From: Algiphilus sp022763315
GTDB taxonomy: Bacteria > Pseudomonadota > Gammaproteobacteria > Nevskiales > Nevskiaceae
Strand: one strand, 5' to 3'
Length of the DNA stretch: 64,000 bases
Assembly: GCF_965249985.1 (NCBI RefSeq)
Contig: NZ_OZ252280.1
Part shown: positions 1 through 7,880 of the stretch, piece after piece
Layout of the letters: the number at the start of each line of letters is the position of its first letter
How positions within the stretch are numbered: the first letter of the stretch is position 1
Program-made: the position numbers and the translations under genes
The notes under the pieces: model-generated
Told to the model about the DNA's origin: nothing
Databases searched by the model: none
The model's input: the letters and a program-made list of their open reading frames with translations, nothing else

Positions 1-444
1 CACATTCTGAACTTCGGCCGGCAATGGATGACAGCGCAACCGGAGCGGGATGAGAAGCTGGCAATCGCCGCCGTATTCCACGACATTGCCGCGTGGCCCA
101 ATGACAACCTGGACTACCTGCGGCCGTCAGCGGATCAGGCGGACGCCTACCTGGACGCGATCGGTCGGTCGGAGTGGAAACCCGAGATGCGGCTGATGAT
201 CGAGATGCACCACAAGCTGCGGCCCTATCGGAAGGCGCACGCCGAGTGGGTGGAGCCCGTCCGGCGCGCGGACTGGTGCGACGTCTCTTTCAATCTCTTG
301 CGCTTCGGGCTGCCGAAAAGCTTCATCAAGGAAGTCAACGCCAGCTTTCCGCTGGGCAAGTTCTATCCGGGCCACGTCTACAAGGTGTCCGCCAAGTGGA
401 TGCTGCGCCATCCGCTGAACCCGATTCCCATTCTTCGCTGGTAG
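1..444 (+). CDS. HD-domain phosphohydrolase-like protein, 5' end outside window
   Basis: The reading frame is open from base 1, so the true start lies upstream and the ATG at 28 is probably internal. The fragment has a 'HILNFGRQ' segment, then 'VFHDIAAWP', and later 'MIEMHHKLRPY'. This H...HD...H spacing is that of metal-dependent HD phosphohydrolases. The C-terminus ('VSAKWMLRHPLNPIPILRW') is basic and aromatic. It converges with the metallopeptidase gene, leaving a 39-bp gap. The family is inferred from the His/Asp pattern only; the substrate is unknown. Confidence 0.6.
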   Translation, partial: HILNFGRQWMTAQPERDEKLAIAAVFHDIAAWPNDNLDYLRPSADQADAYLDAIGRSEWKPEMRLMIEMHHKLRPYRKAHAEWVEPVRRADWCDVSFNLLRFGLPKSFIKEVNASFPLGKFYPGHVYKVSAKWMLRHPLNPIPILRW

Positions 445-483
445 AGCGCAGGCGGGCGCAGCGGGCGCGCCTCTTTGTGCCCG

Positions 484-1290
484 TTAGCGTGGCACGTCTT
501 TCGGAAAGCCTTGGGTGTGGCGCATCCGCACGTATTCCTGGCGGAAGACGGGGCACCCTGCGAGTGTGTCCAGGGTGTCGATGAGGGGCTCGAGTTCGTC
601 GTGGTTGCGCCGGCAGCACTGCAAGTATTCGCTGAGTACGCCTTGCAGACTTCTGCCGTGGTCGCGCAGGGCGGCATCAACGCGGCGGAAGTACACCGCG
701 CCGCCCCAGTACATGGTCGGGTAGCGGCCTTCGGCGCGGAGCTGCGGCGCGGCTTCGATGAAGCTGATGTTGTGCCGGCGGTAGTTGCGCTGGGCACGCG
801 CGATGTGGTTCCGGTAGCGGCGTTCGGCCTCGGCGGCGCTGAGCACGCCTTTGGTCTGCATAACCTGGTACTGCATGAAGCTGGCGAAGCCTTCGGCGAA
901 CCAGGCGTGGCGGCTACCAAGATAGGGCAGCAGCAGATGACTGAATTCATGGGCGGCGGTCCAGTCGTTGCGGAAGGCCTGGAGCGAAAAGCGCGGGTCA
1001 ATGTAGAAATCCACACCCTGCGGGTTGCCGCGCCGGGTCTGTGCCCAGGGCACCGGCTCGGCGGCGGGCGCCTTGCGGTGGATGTGAACATGCACCGGCA
1101 GCGGCAGCGCGCCGACGTGGGCTTCCAGCGCCGCAAAGCTCTCCGACAGCCAGTCGCGCACCATGGTTTGCGTGGCGGTATCGAAGTCGTTCTGCCAATG
1201 GAAATGGAGATCGGCTCGGCTGGGTGCGCTGAACAAACAGGCGCTCAGGAGCGCGGCGGCAAGACATCGGCGGGCGGCTGCGTTAGGCAT
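484..1290 (-). CDS. Secreted zinc metallopeptidase-like protein (HExxH gluzincin type)
   Basis: 268 residues with an N-terminal signal peptide (hydrophobic residues about 8-25, likely cut near 'SRA-DL'). HEFSH at residues 114-118 is a HExxH zinc motif. 'WFAEGFASF' with Glu133 follows 15 residues after the second His, the arrangement of gluzincins such as M1/DUF1570-like peptidases, where this Glu is the third metal ligand. It should act in the periplasm or outside the cell. Three cysteines in the C-terminal third (two adjacent) could form a disulfide. It diverges from the GST-like gene. No close named family is recognised and the substrate is unknown. Confidence 0.65.
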   Translation of the reverse strand: MPNAAARRCLAAALLSACLFSAPSRADLHFHWQNDFDTATQTMVRDWLSESFAALEAHVGALPLPVHVHIHRKAPAAEPVPWAQTRRGNPQGVDFYIDPRFSLQAFRNDWTAAHEFSHLLLPYLGSRHAWFAEGFASFMQYQVMQTKGVLSAAEAERRYRNHIARAQRNYRRHNISFIEAAPQLRAEGRYPTMYWGGAVYFRRVDAALRDHGRSLQGVLSEYLQCCRRNHDELEPLIDTLDTLAGCPVFRQEYVRMRHTQGFPKDVPR

Positions 1291-1393
1291 GGGTGCAGCA
1301 TGGGGGGCGATGCGGTGGCCTTGCAGCCTTGTCCAATGCGCGCCGTCGCCGCTTGCGGATACTCTGCACGCATTGCTTCCTCAGGAACACCGC

Positions 1394-2329
1394 ATGTCCG
1401 GCCCCACGCCCCTGCTGCACCATTACTGGCTTTCCCCCTTCTCCGAGAAGATGCGCCTGATGTTTGGGCACTGCGATATCGCCTGGGGTTCGGTGGAGCA
1501 CAGCATGCGCCTGCCCCGGCCGGAGCTGATGCTGCTCACGGGCGGCTACCGCAAGATGCCGGTGATGCAGCAGGGCGCGGATATCTACTGCGATACGCGT
1601 TTGATGTCGACGCAGCTGATGGCGTGGTCCGGCCGTGATGATCTGTTGCCCGAAGCGCGCAGGCAGGAGGTGCAGGAGCTGTCCGATTTTGCGGATTCGC
1701 GCCTGTTCTTTGTGGTGATCACGGCGTCCATGGGCGGCTCCGCCCTGCGCGCCTTGCGCCGCGAACATGGCGCCACCTGGGGTGAGCTGCTGCGCGTGGT
1801 GTGGGATCGCGTGGGCATGATGCGTGGTGCGGAGGTGCCGCGTATTCCGCCCAAGGTGGCGAGGCGTGAGCTGCACGCCTTCCTGCAGCGCTTCGAGCAG
1901 GAACTGGAAGGCCCCTTCCGTTTTGGCGATGGCCCCACCCTGGCGGATTTCTCGGTCTACCACGTGCTGCGTTTCGGTCACGAGACGCTGCGCGCGGACT
2001 TCCTGCGCCACTACCCGCGCCTGCTGGACTGGATGGCGCGCATGGCGGCCATCGGTCATGGGCGCTATCACGATGTGCCGATCCGCGACGCACTCGAGGA
2101 AGCCGCCGTGCACAGTCCCGCCGAGCCGGGGCCGTTGGTGGCGCCGCCTTCGGATTGCGAGATCGGTGATGCGGTGACGATTCGCCCGGCCGACTACGGC
2201 ACCATCCCTACCCAGGGCATTCTGATCGGCGCCCCAGCCGGCAGCTGGGTGCTCCGCCGCGAGGTGGAGGGACTGGGCGCGCTGCACGTGCATTTTCCCC
2301 GTCAGGGCTACCATCTGCGTCCTGCCTGA
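1394..2329 (+). CDS. Glutathione S-transferase family protein with C-terminal extension
   Basis: 311 residues from the ATG at 1394 ('MSGPTPLLHHYWLSPFSEK'). The open frame continues upstream, but family similarity starts here. Residues 1-80 look like the GST thioredoxin fold ('SPFSEKMRLMFG', 'GYRKMPVMQ', 'DTRLM'), and residues 90-215 like the helical domain ('GDGPTLADFSVYHVLRFG' is the usual N-capping/Asp region). Classical GSTs are about 200-220 residues. Here about 75 further residues, rich in Val, Gly and Pro, form a predicted beta-rich tail of unknown role. Cytosolic. Substrate unknown; conjugation or isomerisation of an electrophile is the family expectation. Confidence 0.75.
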   Translation: MSGPTPLLHHYWLSPFSEKMRLMFGHCDIAWGSVEHSMRLPRPELMLLTGGYRKMPVMQQGADIYCDTRLMSTQLMAWSGRDDLLPEARRQEVQELSDFADSRLFFVVITASMGGSALRALRREHGATWGELLRVVWDRVGMMRGAEVPRIPPKVARRELHAFLQRFEQELEGPFRFGDGPTLADFSVYHVLRFGHETLRADFLRHYPRLLDWMARMAAIGHGRYHDVPIRDALEEAAVHSPAEPGPLVAPPSDCEIGDAVTIRPADYGTIPTQGILIGAPAGSWVLRREVEGLGALHVHFPRQGYHLRPA

Positions 2330-2404
2330 GGCCGCTCTCGACTTGGTCCGGACGTGTCCCGGCACAACCGGATTTCCTCGCCAATCTTCGTGCGTAGTTC
2401 CACA

Positions 2405-2449
2405 ACTACCCGTTCGGGTGGTGCCAGTGGGAAGACGCAGCCGTAGCGT
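2405..2449 (+). promoter_or_regulatory. Operator site A and promoter of the MMPL/DUF1329 operon
   Basis: ACTACCCGTTCGGGTGGT at 2405-2422 is a near-perfect inverted repeat (ACTACCCG / CGGGTGGT). A -10-like TAGCGT lies at 2444-2449, 21 bp downstream. The same arrangement occurs at three other promoters in this window. The site would centre near -42, as for an activator touching RNA polymerase. It lies about 310 bp upstream of the MMPL start, so the operon has a long leader. The rest of the 2330-2735 gap holds no convincing gene. Confidence 0.6.
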
Positions 2450-2468
2450 AAAGGCACAACAAGGCTCA

Positions 2469-2491
2469 GGTGGTGCGCGTTGCGCATCACC
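2469..2491. promoter_or_regulatory. Imperfect inverted repeat in the leader of the MMPL operon
   Basis: GGTGGTGCGC and GCGCATCACC are 10-bp arms (one mismatched pair) around GTT. The repeat lies just downstream of the predicted start point for site A. It could be a second protein-binding site or a leader hairpin; it has no U tract, so it is not a terminator. Confidence 0.25.
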
Positions 2492-2735
2492 CAGACAGAT
2501 GAAGTCGCCACCACAGGCGACAGCTTAGCGAGGAGACAACGTGGAATTGAGATACGGCCCCAACAGCGTGCCCCTCACGCTGACCGCTATCTGGCGGCAG
2601 CATCCTGCCTGTACCCATCCCGTCCATGGAGCGCGCCTGACGCCGTAGTCGGCGTTGCGGCTCTCTCAGCAATGCATGTCGGCCAAAGCGTGAAGCGGCC
2701 GGTGGACCAACAGAGTTAGGGACAGGGTTTAGGCA

Positions 2736-5174
2736 ATGGATTCGATTCGCGCGCGTATCGCCCGCTGGGTCATGGACAACCGCGCTGCCATGGCGGTGGT
2801 CTTCGTATTGATTACGGTGTTTTTCGCCGTGGGGATGCGGAATGTGGAATTCCGCACGGTGTTTTCCGACCTGCTGCCGAAGGACGATCCCTTCGTGCAG
2901 GTCTACAAGGACCACCCCGGATTCGGTGATCCGCTGACCATGACGATCATGGTGCAGCGCACGGACGGCGGCACCATCTACAACAGCGATACGCTGCAGA
3001 AGGTTTGGGATCTGACGCGCGACATCGACCTCGCCCCCGGCGTCGACCACGACCAGATTCTCTCCATCACCACAGAGAAGGCGCGCTACGCCGAGGCCAC
3101 GCCCTACGGCATCGACATGCGCCCACTGATGGATGACAGCGTGCCGTCCACCCCCGAGGAACTGAAGGATTTCCGGCGCCGCATCGAGCAGTCACCGGAC
3201 GCGCGCACCTTCCTCGTGTCCGAGGATGAAACGGCCACCATCATCAATGCCACCTTCATCGAGCGCTTGCTGGAATACGACAAGGCCTTCTCCTATGCGC
3301 AGGGGCTGGTAGAGGCCGCACGCGATGAGAATCACGACGTCCATCTGGCGGGCCAGCCGGCGCTGACCGGCTGGGTCTTCAAGTACCAGATGGAGATGCG
3401 CTGGATCTTCGGCGTCACGCTGGCCGCCTTGATCCTTGCGCTCATCATCTACATGCGCAATACGGTGGGCGTGGTCACCCCCGTCCTCTGCAGCGCTGTG
3501 GCGGCCATCTGGGGCCTGGGTCTGGTGGGCTGGATGCGGTCACCCATCGAGCCACTGCTGATGGTGGTGCCACTGCTGCTGGTGGCGCGATCGTTCTCGC
3601 ACTGCGTGCAGTTCACCGAGCGCTACTACGAGATCTACGCGCAGGTGCGGGACCGCCGCAAGGCCTGCGAACTCACCATGAGCGTGATGATGGCGCCCAG
3701 CATTCTGGGCATCATCACCGACACGGCGGGCATTCTCCTGATTGCCGTGGCGCCGATTCCGGCGATGGAGCGCTTTGCCCTCTTCGTGGGCTTCTGGTCG
3801 CTGGCCATCATCCCCACCGGCGTCTTCCTCATCTCCATCGTGCTGTCCTATCTGCCGGCGCCGAAGAACATCGATGAGCTGACCGCCGATGACGCCACCA
3901 AGGGCGGCATCCATTCCAAGTTCCGCAACGGCCTGTCCGCGCTGTCCACCATCACCAACGGCAAGCGCGGCGTGGTCACGGCCTGCGTGGTGGGTGCCCT
4001 GATGGTGGCCTCCACCTACACCGCGCTGCAGATCAAGATCGGCAACCCGGTGGAGGGCAGTGGCCTGTTATGGCCAGACTCCGAATACAACGTGGCGGTG
4101 CGCAACATCAACGACAACTTCCCCGGCGTGAACACGCTGGAGATCATCCTGGAAGCCAACCAGCGCGATACCAACAACCGCGTCGCGCGCCTGCCGGAGA
4201 CTGCTGCCGCTGCGCTGCAGATCCAGGCGCTGATGGAGTCGGACGACACCCTGCCACCGCGGCAGACGCTGTCCTTTGCCGACTACATGATGGAAGGCAA
4301 CCGGCTGTTCTCCGGCGGCCATCCCAAGTGGATGCCGCTGGACATGAACATGCAGGCCACCAACGCGGCCGCCAATGCCGTCACCTTCGGCACCAATCCG
4401 AAGAACTTCTCGCACATCGTCGGTTTCGAGTTCCAGGACTCCACCGTCTCGCTGTGGTACCGCGACAACAAGCAGGAAACCCTGGACGCCGCACTGGCCA
4501 GTGCGCGCGAGGCCGTCGACAAGGTCGGTACCCAGTTCGAGAATTTCACCGTCCGACTGGGTTCCGGAACGATCGCGCTGGAGCACGCCACCAATGACGT
4601 GGTCAGCCGCTATCACTGGGTGGTGCTCGGTCTGCTCAATCTCGTGATCCTGCTGGTCGCCTCCTTCGCCTACAAGTCGCTGGTGGCCGGATTCATCCTG
4701 CTGGTGCCGGTGAACTTCGCCAATATGCTGCTGACCTCGGTCATGCACCTGCTCGGCATTGGTCTGGACATCAACTCAATGATGGTGGCGGTCATCGGTG
4801 TGGGCGTAGGCATCGACTACGGCATCTACCTGCTGTCGCGCATCTGCGAGGAATACACCGCGCACAAGGGCGATTGGGCCGAGACCTTGCGCGCCTCGCT
4901 GACCACGACCGGCAAGGCCATCACCTTCACCGCCTCGATCATGCTCATCGGCATCCTGCCGTGGTACTTCCTGTCGCCCATCAAGTTTATGGCGGACATG
5001 GGTCTGCTGCTGGTCTCGATCATGCTCATCAACATGGTTCTGGCCCTGGTCGTGCTGCCGCTGCTGACCTGGCTGATCAAGCCCCGTTTCGTCGGTCGCG
5101 AAGATCTGATGGTGGGCGAAAGCATCGATTTGAGCGATCACGTCGTACATAACCGAACTGCGGAGGCTTTCTGA
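2736..5174 (+). CDS. MMPL-family RND transporter
   Basis: 812 residues. One membrane segment near residues 13-35 is followed by a large periplasmic loop, a five-helix bundle around residues 225-375, a second N-terminal-type helix near 410-430, another loop, and a second bundle around 625-780. This is the two-fold RND/MMPL layout. 'GVGVGIDYGIYLLSR' in the second bundle matches the Asp-Tyr motif of proton-coupled MMPL proteins. Proteins of this class export or move lipids and other hydrophobic compounds across the inner membrane. First gene of an operon with two DUF1329 genes, a YCF48-like gene and a DUF1302 gene, suggesting a trans-envelope transport route. Substrate unknown. Confidence 0.85.
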   Translation: MDSIRARIARWVMDNRAAMAVVFVLITVFFAVGMRNVEFRTVFSDLLPKDDPFVQVYKDHPGFGDPLTMTIMVQRTDGGTIYNSDTLQKVWDLTRDIDLAPGVDHDQILSITTEKARYAEATPYGIDMRPLMDDSVPSTPEELKDFRRRIEQSPDARTFLVSEDETATIINATFIERLLEYDKAFSYAQGLVEAARDENHDVHLAGQPALTGWVFKYQMEMRWIFGVTLAALILALIIYMRNTVGVVTPVLCSAVAAIWGLGLVGWMRSPIEPLLMVVPLLLVARSFSHCVQFTERYYEIYAQVRDRRKACELTMSVMMAPSILGIITDTAGILLIAVAPIPAMERFALFVGFWSLAIIPTGVFLISIVLSYLPAPKNIDELTADDATKGGIHSKFRNGLSALSTITNGKRGVVTACVVGALMVASTYTALQIKIGNPVEGSGLLWPDSEYNVAVRNINDNFPGVNTLEIILEANQRDTNNRVARLPETAAAALQIQALMESDDTLPPRQTLSFADYMMEGNRLFSGGHPKWMPLDMNMQATNAAANAVTFGTNPKNFSHIVGFEFQDSTVSLWYRDNKQETLDAALASAREAVDKVGTQFENFTVRLGSGTIALEHATNDVVSRYHWVVLGLLNLVILLVASFAYKSLVAGFILLVPVNFANMLLTSVMHLLGIGLDINSMMVAVIGVGVGIDYGIYLLSRICEEYTAHKGDWAETLRASLTTTGKAITFTASIMLIGILPWYFLSPIKFMADMGLLLVSIMLINMVLALVVLPLLTWLIKPRFVGREDLMVGESIDLSDHVVHNRTAEAF

Positions 5175-5336
5175 TGGCAGCCGCAGTACGAGTAACACAA
5201 ATAACGAGAAGCGGGGGTCTTATTGGTGGCTTGATGGAGCCTGGTGCTCCTGAGACCGCCACAACCGCTCAACCCCGCAACGGCTTCGCCGCTTACGCGT
5301 GGGCAGACGTTTTCCGTCGCACCTAGGAGGATTGAC

Positions 5337-6725
5337 ATGCGCATCAAGAAATACGACTTCAACTATGGCCGCCGTCAGCTCATGGGCAAAACCGCCCACG
5401 CCGCGGCAGCCGCCTATACCGCGGGTGTTCTGGCACCCCTCTGGCCACTGATCGGCAATGCGGCCGATATTTCCAAGGCCTACCCCGAGGAACTGCTCTC
5501 GATCGACGCCTATACCAAGGGCAAGATCAAGACCGGCGACTACATCACGGCCGAGAATGTCGACATCGTCAAGGACATGATCGACCCGATCGCCTACGAG
5601 CAGATCAAGAACATGGGACGCCGCATCAAGATCCGGCCGACCACCACCGATACCTCGAAGCTCTTCGGCGCGGCCTACCTCGAAGCCACCCTGCGCAATC
5701 AGGGACAGGCCACCTTCGATGACGTCGGCAACATCCGCACCAAGGATGGCAAGCCCTGGATCGGCGGCAACCCCTTCCCGAATCCGAAGGATGCCCACGA
5801 AGCCATTGCCAACCTGACGCTGAGCTGGGGGCGCAACGACTACACCCTCTACGCCATCCGCGAGCGTGACCTGAATCCGGACGGCAACGTGGCCTACAAC
5901 TACGACTTCATCTGGAGCGAGCTGGCTGCCGCCAATCGTCTGGACGGCACCATCTTCCGCGATGATCCGAGCATGCTGCGCTACCAGACGGTGTTCTTCA
6001 CCTCCACGCGCGACGTGGCGGGTAGCTCCTTCCTCAACAACTGGCACTACGACCAGCGCAAGTTCCCGGATCTGTACGGCTATCTGCCGCAGTTCCGTCG
6101 CGTACGCCAGTTCCCCACCAACCAGCGCTTCGAACCGTTGATTCCCGGCGTGACCTGGATTCTCTCCGACGCCTGGGCGGCGGGCGACCCGATGCTCACC
6201 TGGGGCAACTACAAGGTGGTCGGCAGCAAGCCGTGGCTGGGCGCGGTGTCGGGCAACTGGCGCCCGGACAACAACCGTGAGACGCCAGTGCACGGTGGTC
6301 CGGAGGGGCAGAGCTTCTTCGACACCGAGTTCGAGATGATCCCGGAAGTGCTGGTGCTCGACGCCGAGCCCACCGAGTACCCGCGCGCGCCGGTGGGCAA
6401 GAAGCGCATCTGGGTGGACGTGCGCAATGGCATGTTCCTCTCCTATGTCCGCTACGACCGCAACGGCAAGCCCTGGGTCTCCTTCGAGGCGGGCTTCGGT
6501 CAGCAGACTGACGGCAATGCCTCGATCATGGAGCCGAGCGGCAACTCACCGGTATGGACCTGGAACTACGTGCTGGCACATGACATCCAGGGCAATCGCA
6601 TCAGCCTGATCGACCACGTCGACGAGGTGACGGGCGGCTACAAGAGTCACTTCGAAGCCGATCCGGAAGACGCTTTCGATCGCTTCTTCACGCAGCAGGC
6701 CATCACCCGACTCGGGCAGGTCTGA
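5337..6725 (+). CDS. DUF1329 periplasmic protein (first copy)
   Basis: 462 residues; the ATG at 5337 follows a strong AGGAGG. The N-terminus 'YGRRQLMGKT' plus a hydrophobic Ala-rich stretch looks like a Tat signal. The mature part has the DUF1329 hallmarks 'AYPEELLSIDAYTKG', 'YLPQFRRVRQFPTNQRFEP' and 'LSDAWAAGDP'. It closely resembles the product of 9997-11367 across its length. DUF1329 proteins travel with DUF1302 and MMPL proteins and have been likened to LolA/LolB-type lipid carriers; that role is inferred. It starts 162 bp after the MMPL gene. Confidence 0.85.
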   Translation: MRIKKYDFNYGRRQLMGKTAHAAAAAYTAGVLAPLWPLIGNAADISKAYPEELLSIDAYTKGKIKTGDYITAENVDIVKDMIDPIAYEQIKNMGRRIKIRPTTTDTSKLFGAAYLEATLRNQGQATFDDVGNIRTKDGKPWIGGNPFPNPKDAHEAIANLTLSWGRNDYTLYAIRERDLNPDGNVAYNYDFIWSELAAANRLDGTIFRDDPSMLRYQTVFFTSTRDVAGSSFLNNWHYDQRKFPDLYGYLPQFRRVRQFPTNQRFEPLIPGVTWILSDAWAAGDPMLTWGNYKVVGSKPWLGAVSGNWRPDNNRETPVHGGPEGQSFFDTEFEMIPEVLVLDAEPTEYPRAPVGKKRIWVDVRNGMFLSYVRYDRNGKPWVSFEAGFGQQTDGNASIMEPSGNSPVWTWNYVLAHDIQGNRISLIDHVDEVTGGYKSHFEADPEDAFDRFFTQQAITRLGQV

Positions 6726-6731
6726 TTCCGA

Positions 6732-6759
6732 TCGGGCGGCGGCTTCGGTCGCCGCCCGA
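6732..6759 (+). other. Intercistronic hairpin with UUCG tetraloop
   Basis: A 12-pair stem (TCGGGCGGCGGC against GTCGCCGCCCGA, one G-U pair) closes on a C(UUCG)G tetraloop between the first DUF1329 gene and the YCF48-like gene. No U tract follows, so it is more likely an RNA-stability or processing element than a terminator. Confidence 0.5.
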
Positions 6760-6791
6760 CGACCTTCCACTTTCTGCGAACGAAGAATTCG

Positions 6792-7838
6792 ATGATCGCG
6801 AAATTCAAGCATTCCCTCTCGGCGGCTGGACTGGCGCTCGCGCTTTTGGCGGGGCCGGCGGCAGCCGAGCAATTCCCCATCGAGGTCATGCGATCGGGGA
6901 TCCCGCACGATGCCTTCTTTGCTGTCGATTTCGACGGCTCCAAGGGCGTTGCTGTGGGCGCAAGCCCGCTCTCGGGGGCGCTGCTGTATCGCAGCGACGA
7001 CGGCGGCAAGACCTGGGCGCCCGACAGCGTGAAGAGCCCTCTTGCGGCGCTGGGCGTCACGATGGAAAACGGGCGCCTCGTGGCGGTAGGGCAGCAGGGC
7101 TTGGTCATGGTGGCGGATTCCGCCGGTGACTGGCAGACCTTGGAGGCCTTCACACCGGAACGCCTGATGAACGTCGACGCCAATGGCGACGGACTCACCG
7201 TGGCGGTGGGGGCCTTTGGCAGCGTCTTCGTCTCTCGCGACGGCGGCAATAGCTGGTCCAACGCCGCCCCGGACTGGATGGCTGTCGCCGATAGCGAGGA
7301 AGGCATCACCCAGACCGGGCCGAATCTCTACGGAGTCTCGGTTGAAGACGACGGTCGCATCACGATCGCCGGTGAATGGGGCCTGGTGCTGCGCTCCACC
7401 GATGCCGGGGCCACGTGGCGCGTGCTGCATGCGGGCGACACCGTCAATCAGAAGGAAGATGCCTCCCTGTTCAACATCCATGTGGGTGACGACGGCCGCA
7501 TGGTCGCGGTCGGTCAGGTCGGGCAGGTGCTGTACAGCGAGGACGACGGGGCGAGTTGGAAAAGCAAGGACGCCGGCACGGTGGCCAACCTGCTCAGTGT
7601 GACGCGCACCTCGGGGGGCACCTATGTCGCAACCGCGATGCGCGACATGCGCATCAGCAGGGACGGCGGTCGAAGCTGGGAGCCGATCAGGGGATCGGAC
7701 TTTGCCATCGGCTGGTACAGCGGATCAGGCACCGTCGCAGGCCAAGAGCGCGTGTTTGCCGCCGGTCACAGTGGCCGCATTGTCGCCATCGATGTGGGTG
7801 AGGAGTTGGCAGGGGATACCAGGAAGGCGCAGCCCTAG
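6792..7838 (+). CDS. YCF48/BNR-repeat beta-propeller, secreted
   Basis: 348 residues with a signal peptide ('LSAAGLALALLAGPAAAEQ'). Asp-box/BNR repeats recur about every 45-50 residues: 'SDDGGKTW', 'SRDGGNSW', 'STDAGATW', 'SEDDGASW', 'SRDGGRSW'. These repeats build a sialidase-like or YCF48-like propeller. YCF48-like proteins regularly sit beside DUF1302/DUF1329/MMPL genes, where they may act as assembly or scaffold factors in the periplasm. No sialidase catalytic set is evident, so an enzymatic role is not claimed. Confidence 0.8.
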   Translation: MIAKFKHSLSAAGLALALLAGPAAAEQFPIEVMRSGIPHDAFFAVDFDGSKGVAVGASPLSGALLYRSDDGGKTWAPDSVKSPLAALGVTMENGRLVAVGQQGLVMVADSAGDWQTLEAFTPERLMNVDANGDGLTVAVGAFGSVFVSRDGGNSWSNAAPDWMAVADSEEGITQTGPNLYGVSVEDDGRITIAGEWGLVLRSTDAGATWRVLHAGDTVNQKEDASLFNIHVGDDGRMVAVGQVGQVLYSEDDGASWKSKDAGTVANLLSVTRTSGGTYVATAMRDMRISRDGGRSWEPIRGSDFAIGWYSGSGTVAGQERVFAAGHSGRIVAIDVGEELAGDTRKAQP

Positions 7839-7880
7839 CGGCTGACAACACCAATAAAGGGACTTCAGGAGGAGATCACA

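Noticed and set aside
1163..1393. Upstream extension of the GST-like frame
   Set aside because: Overlaps the divergent metallopeptidase gene and its promoter region; GST similarity begins at 1394.
2005..2022. CACTACCCG match inside the GST-like gene
   Set aside because: Coding for His-Tyr-Pro-Arg, without the inverted half-site; chance match in GC-rich sequence.
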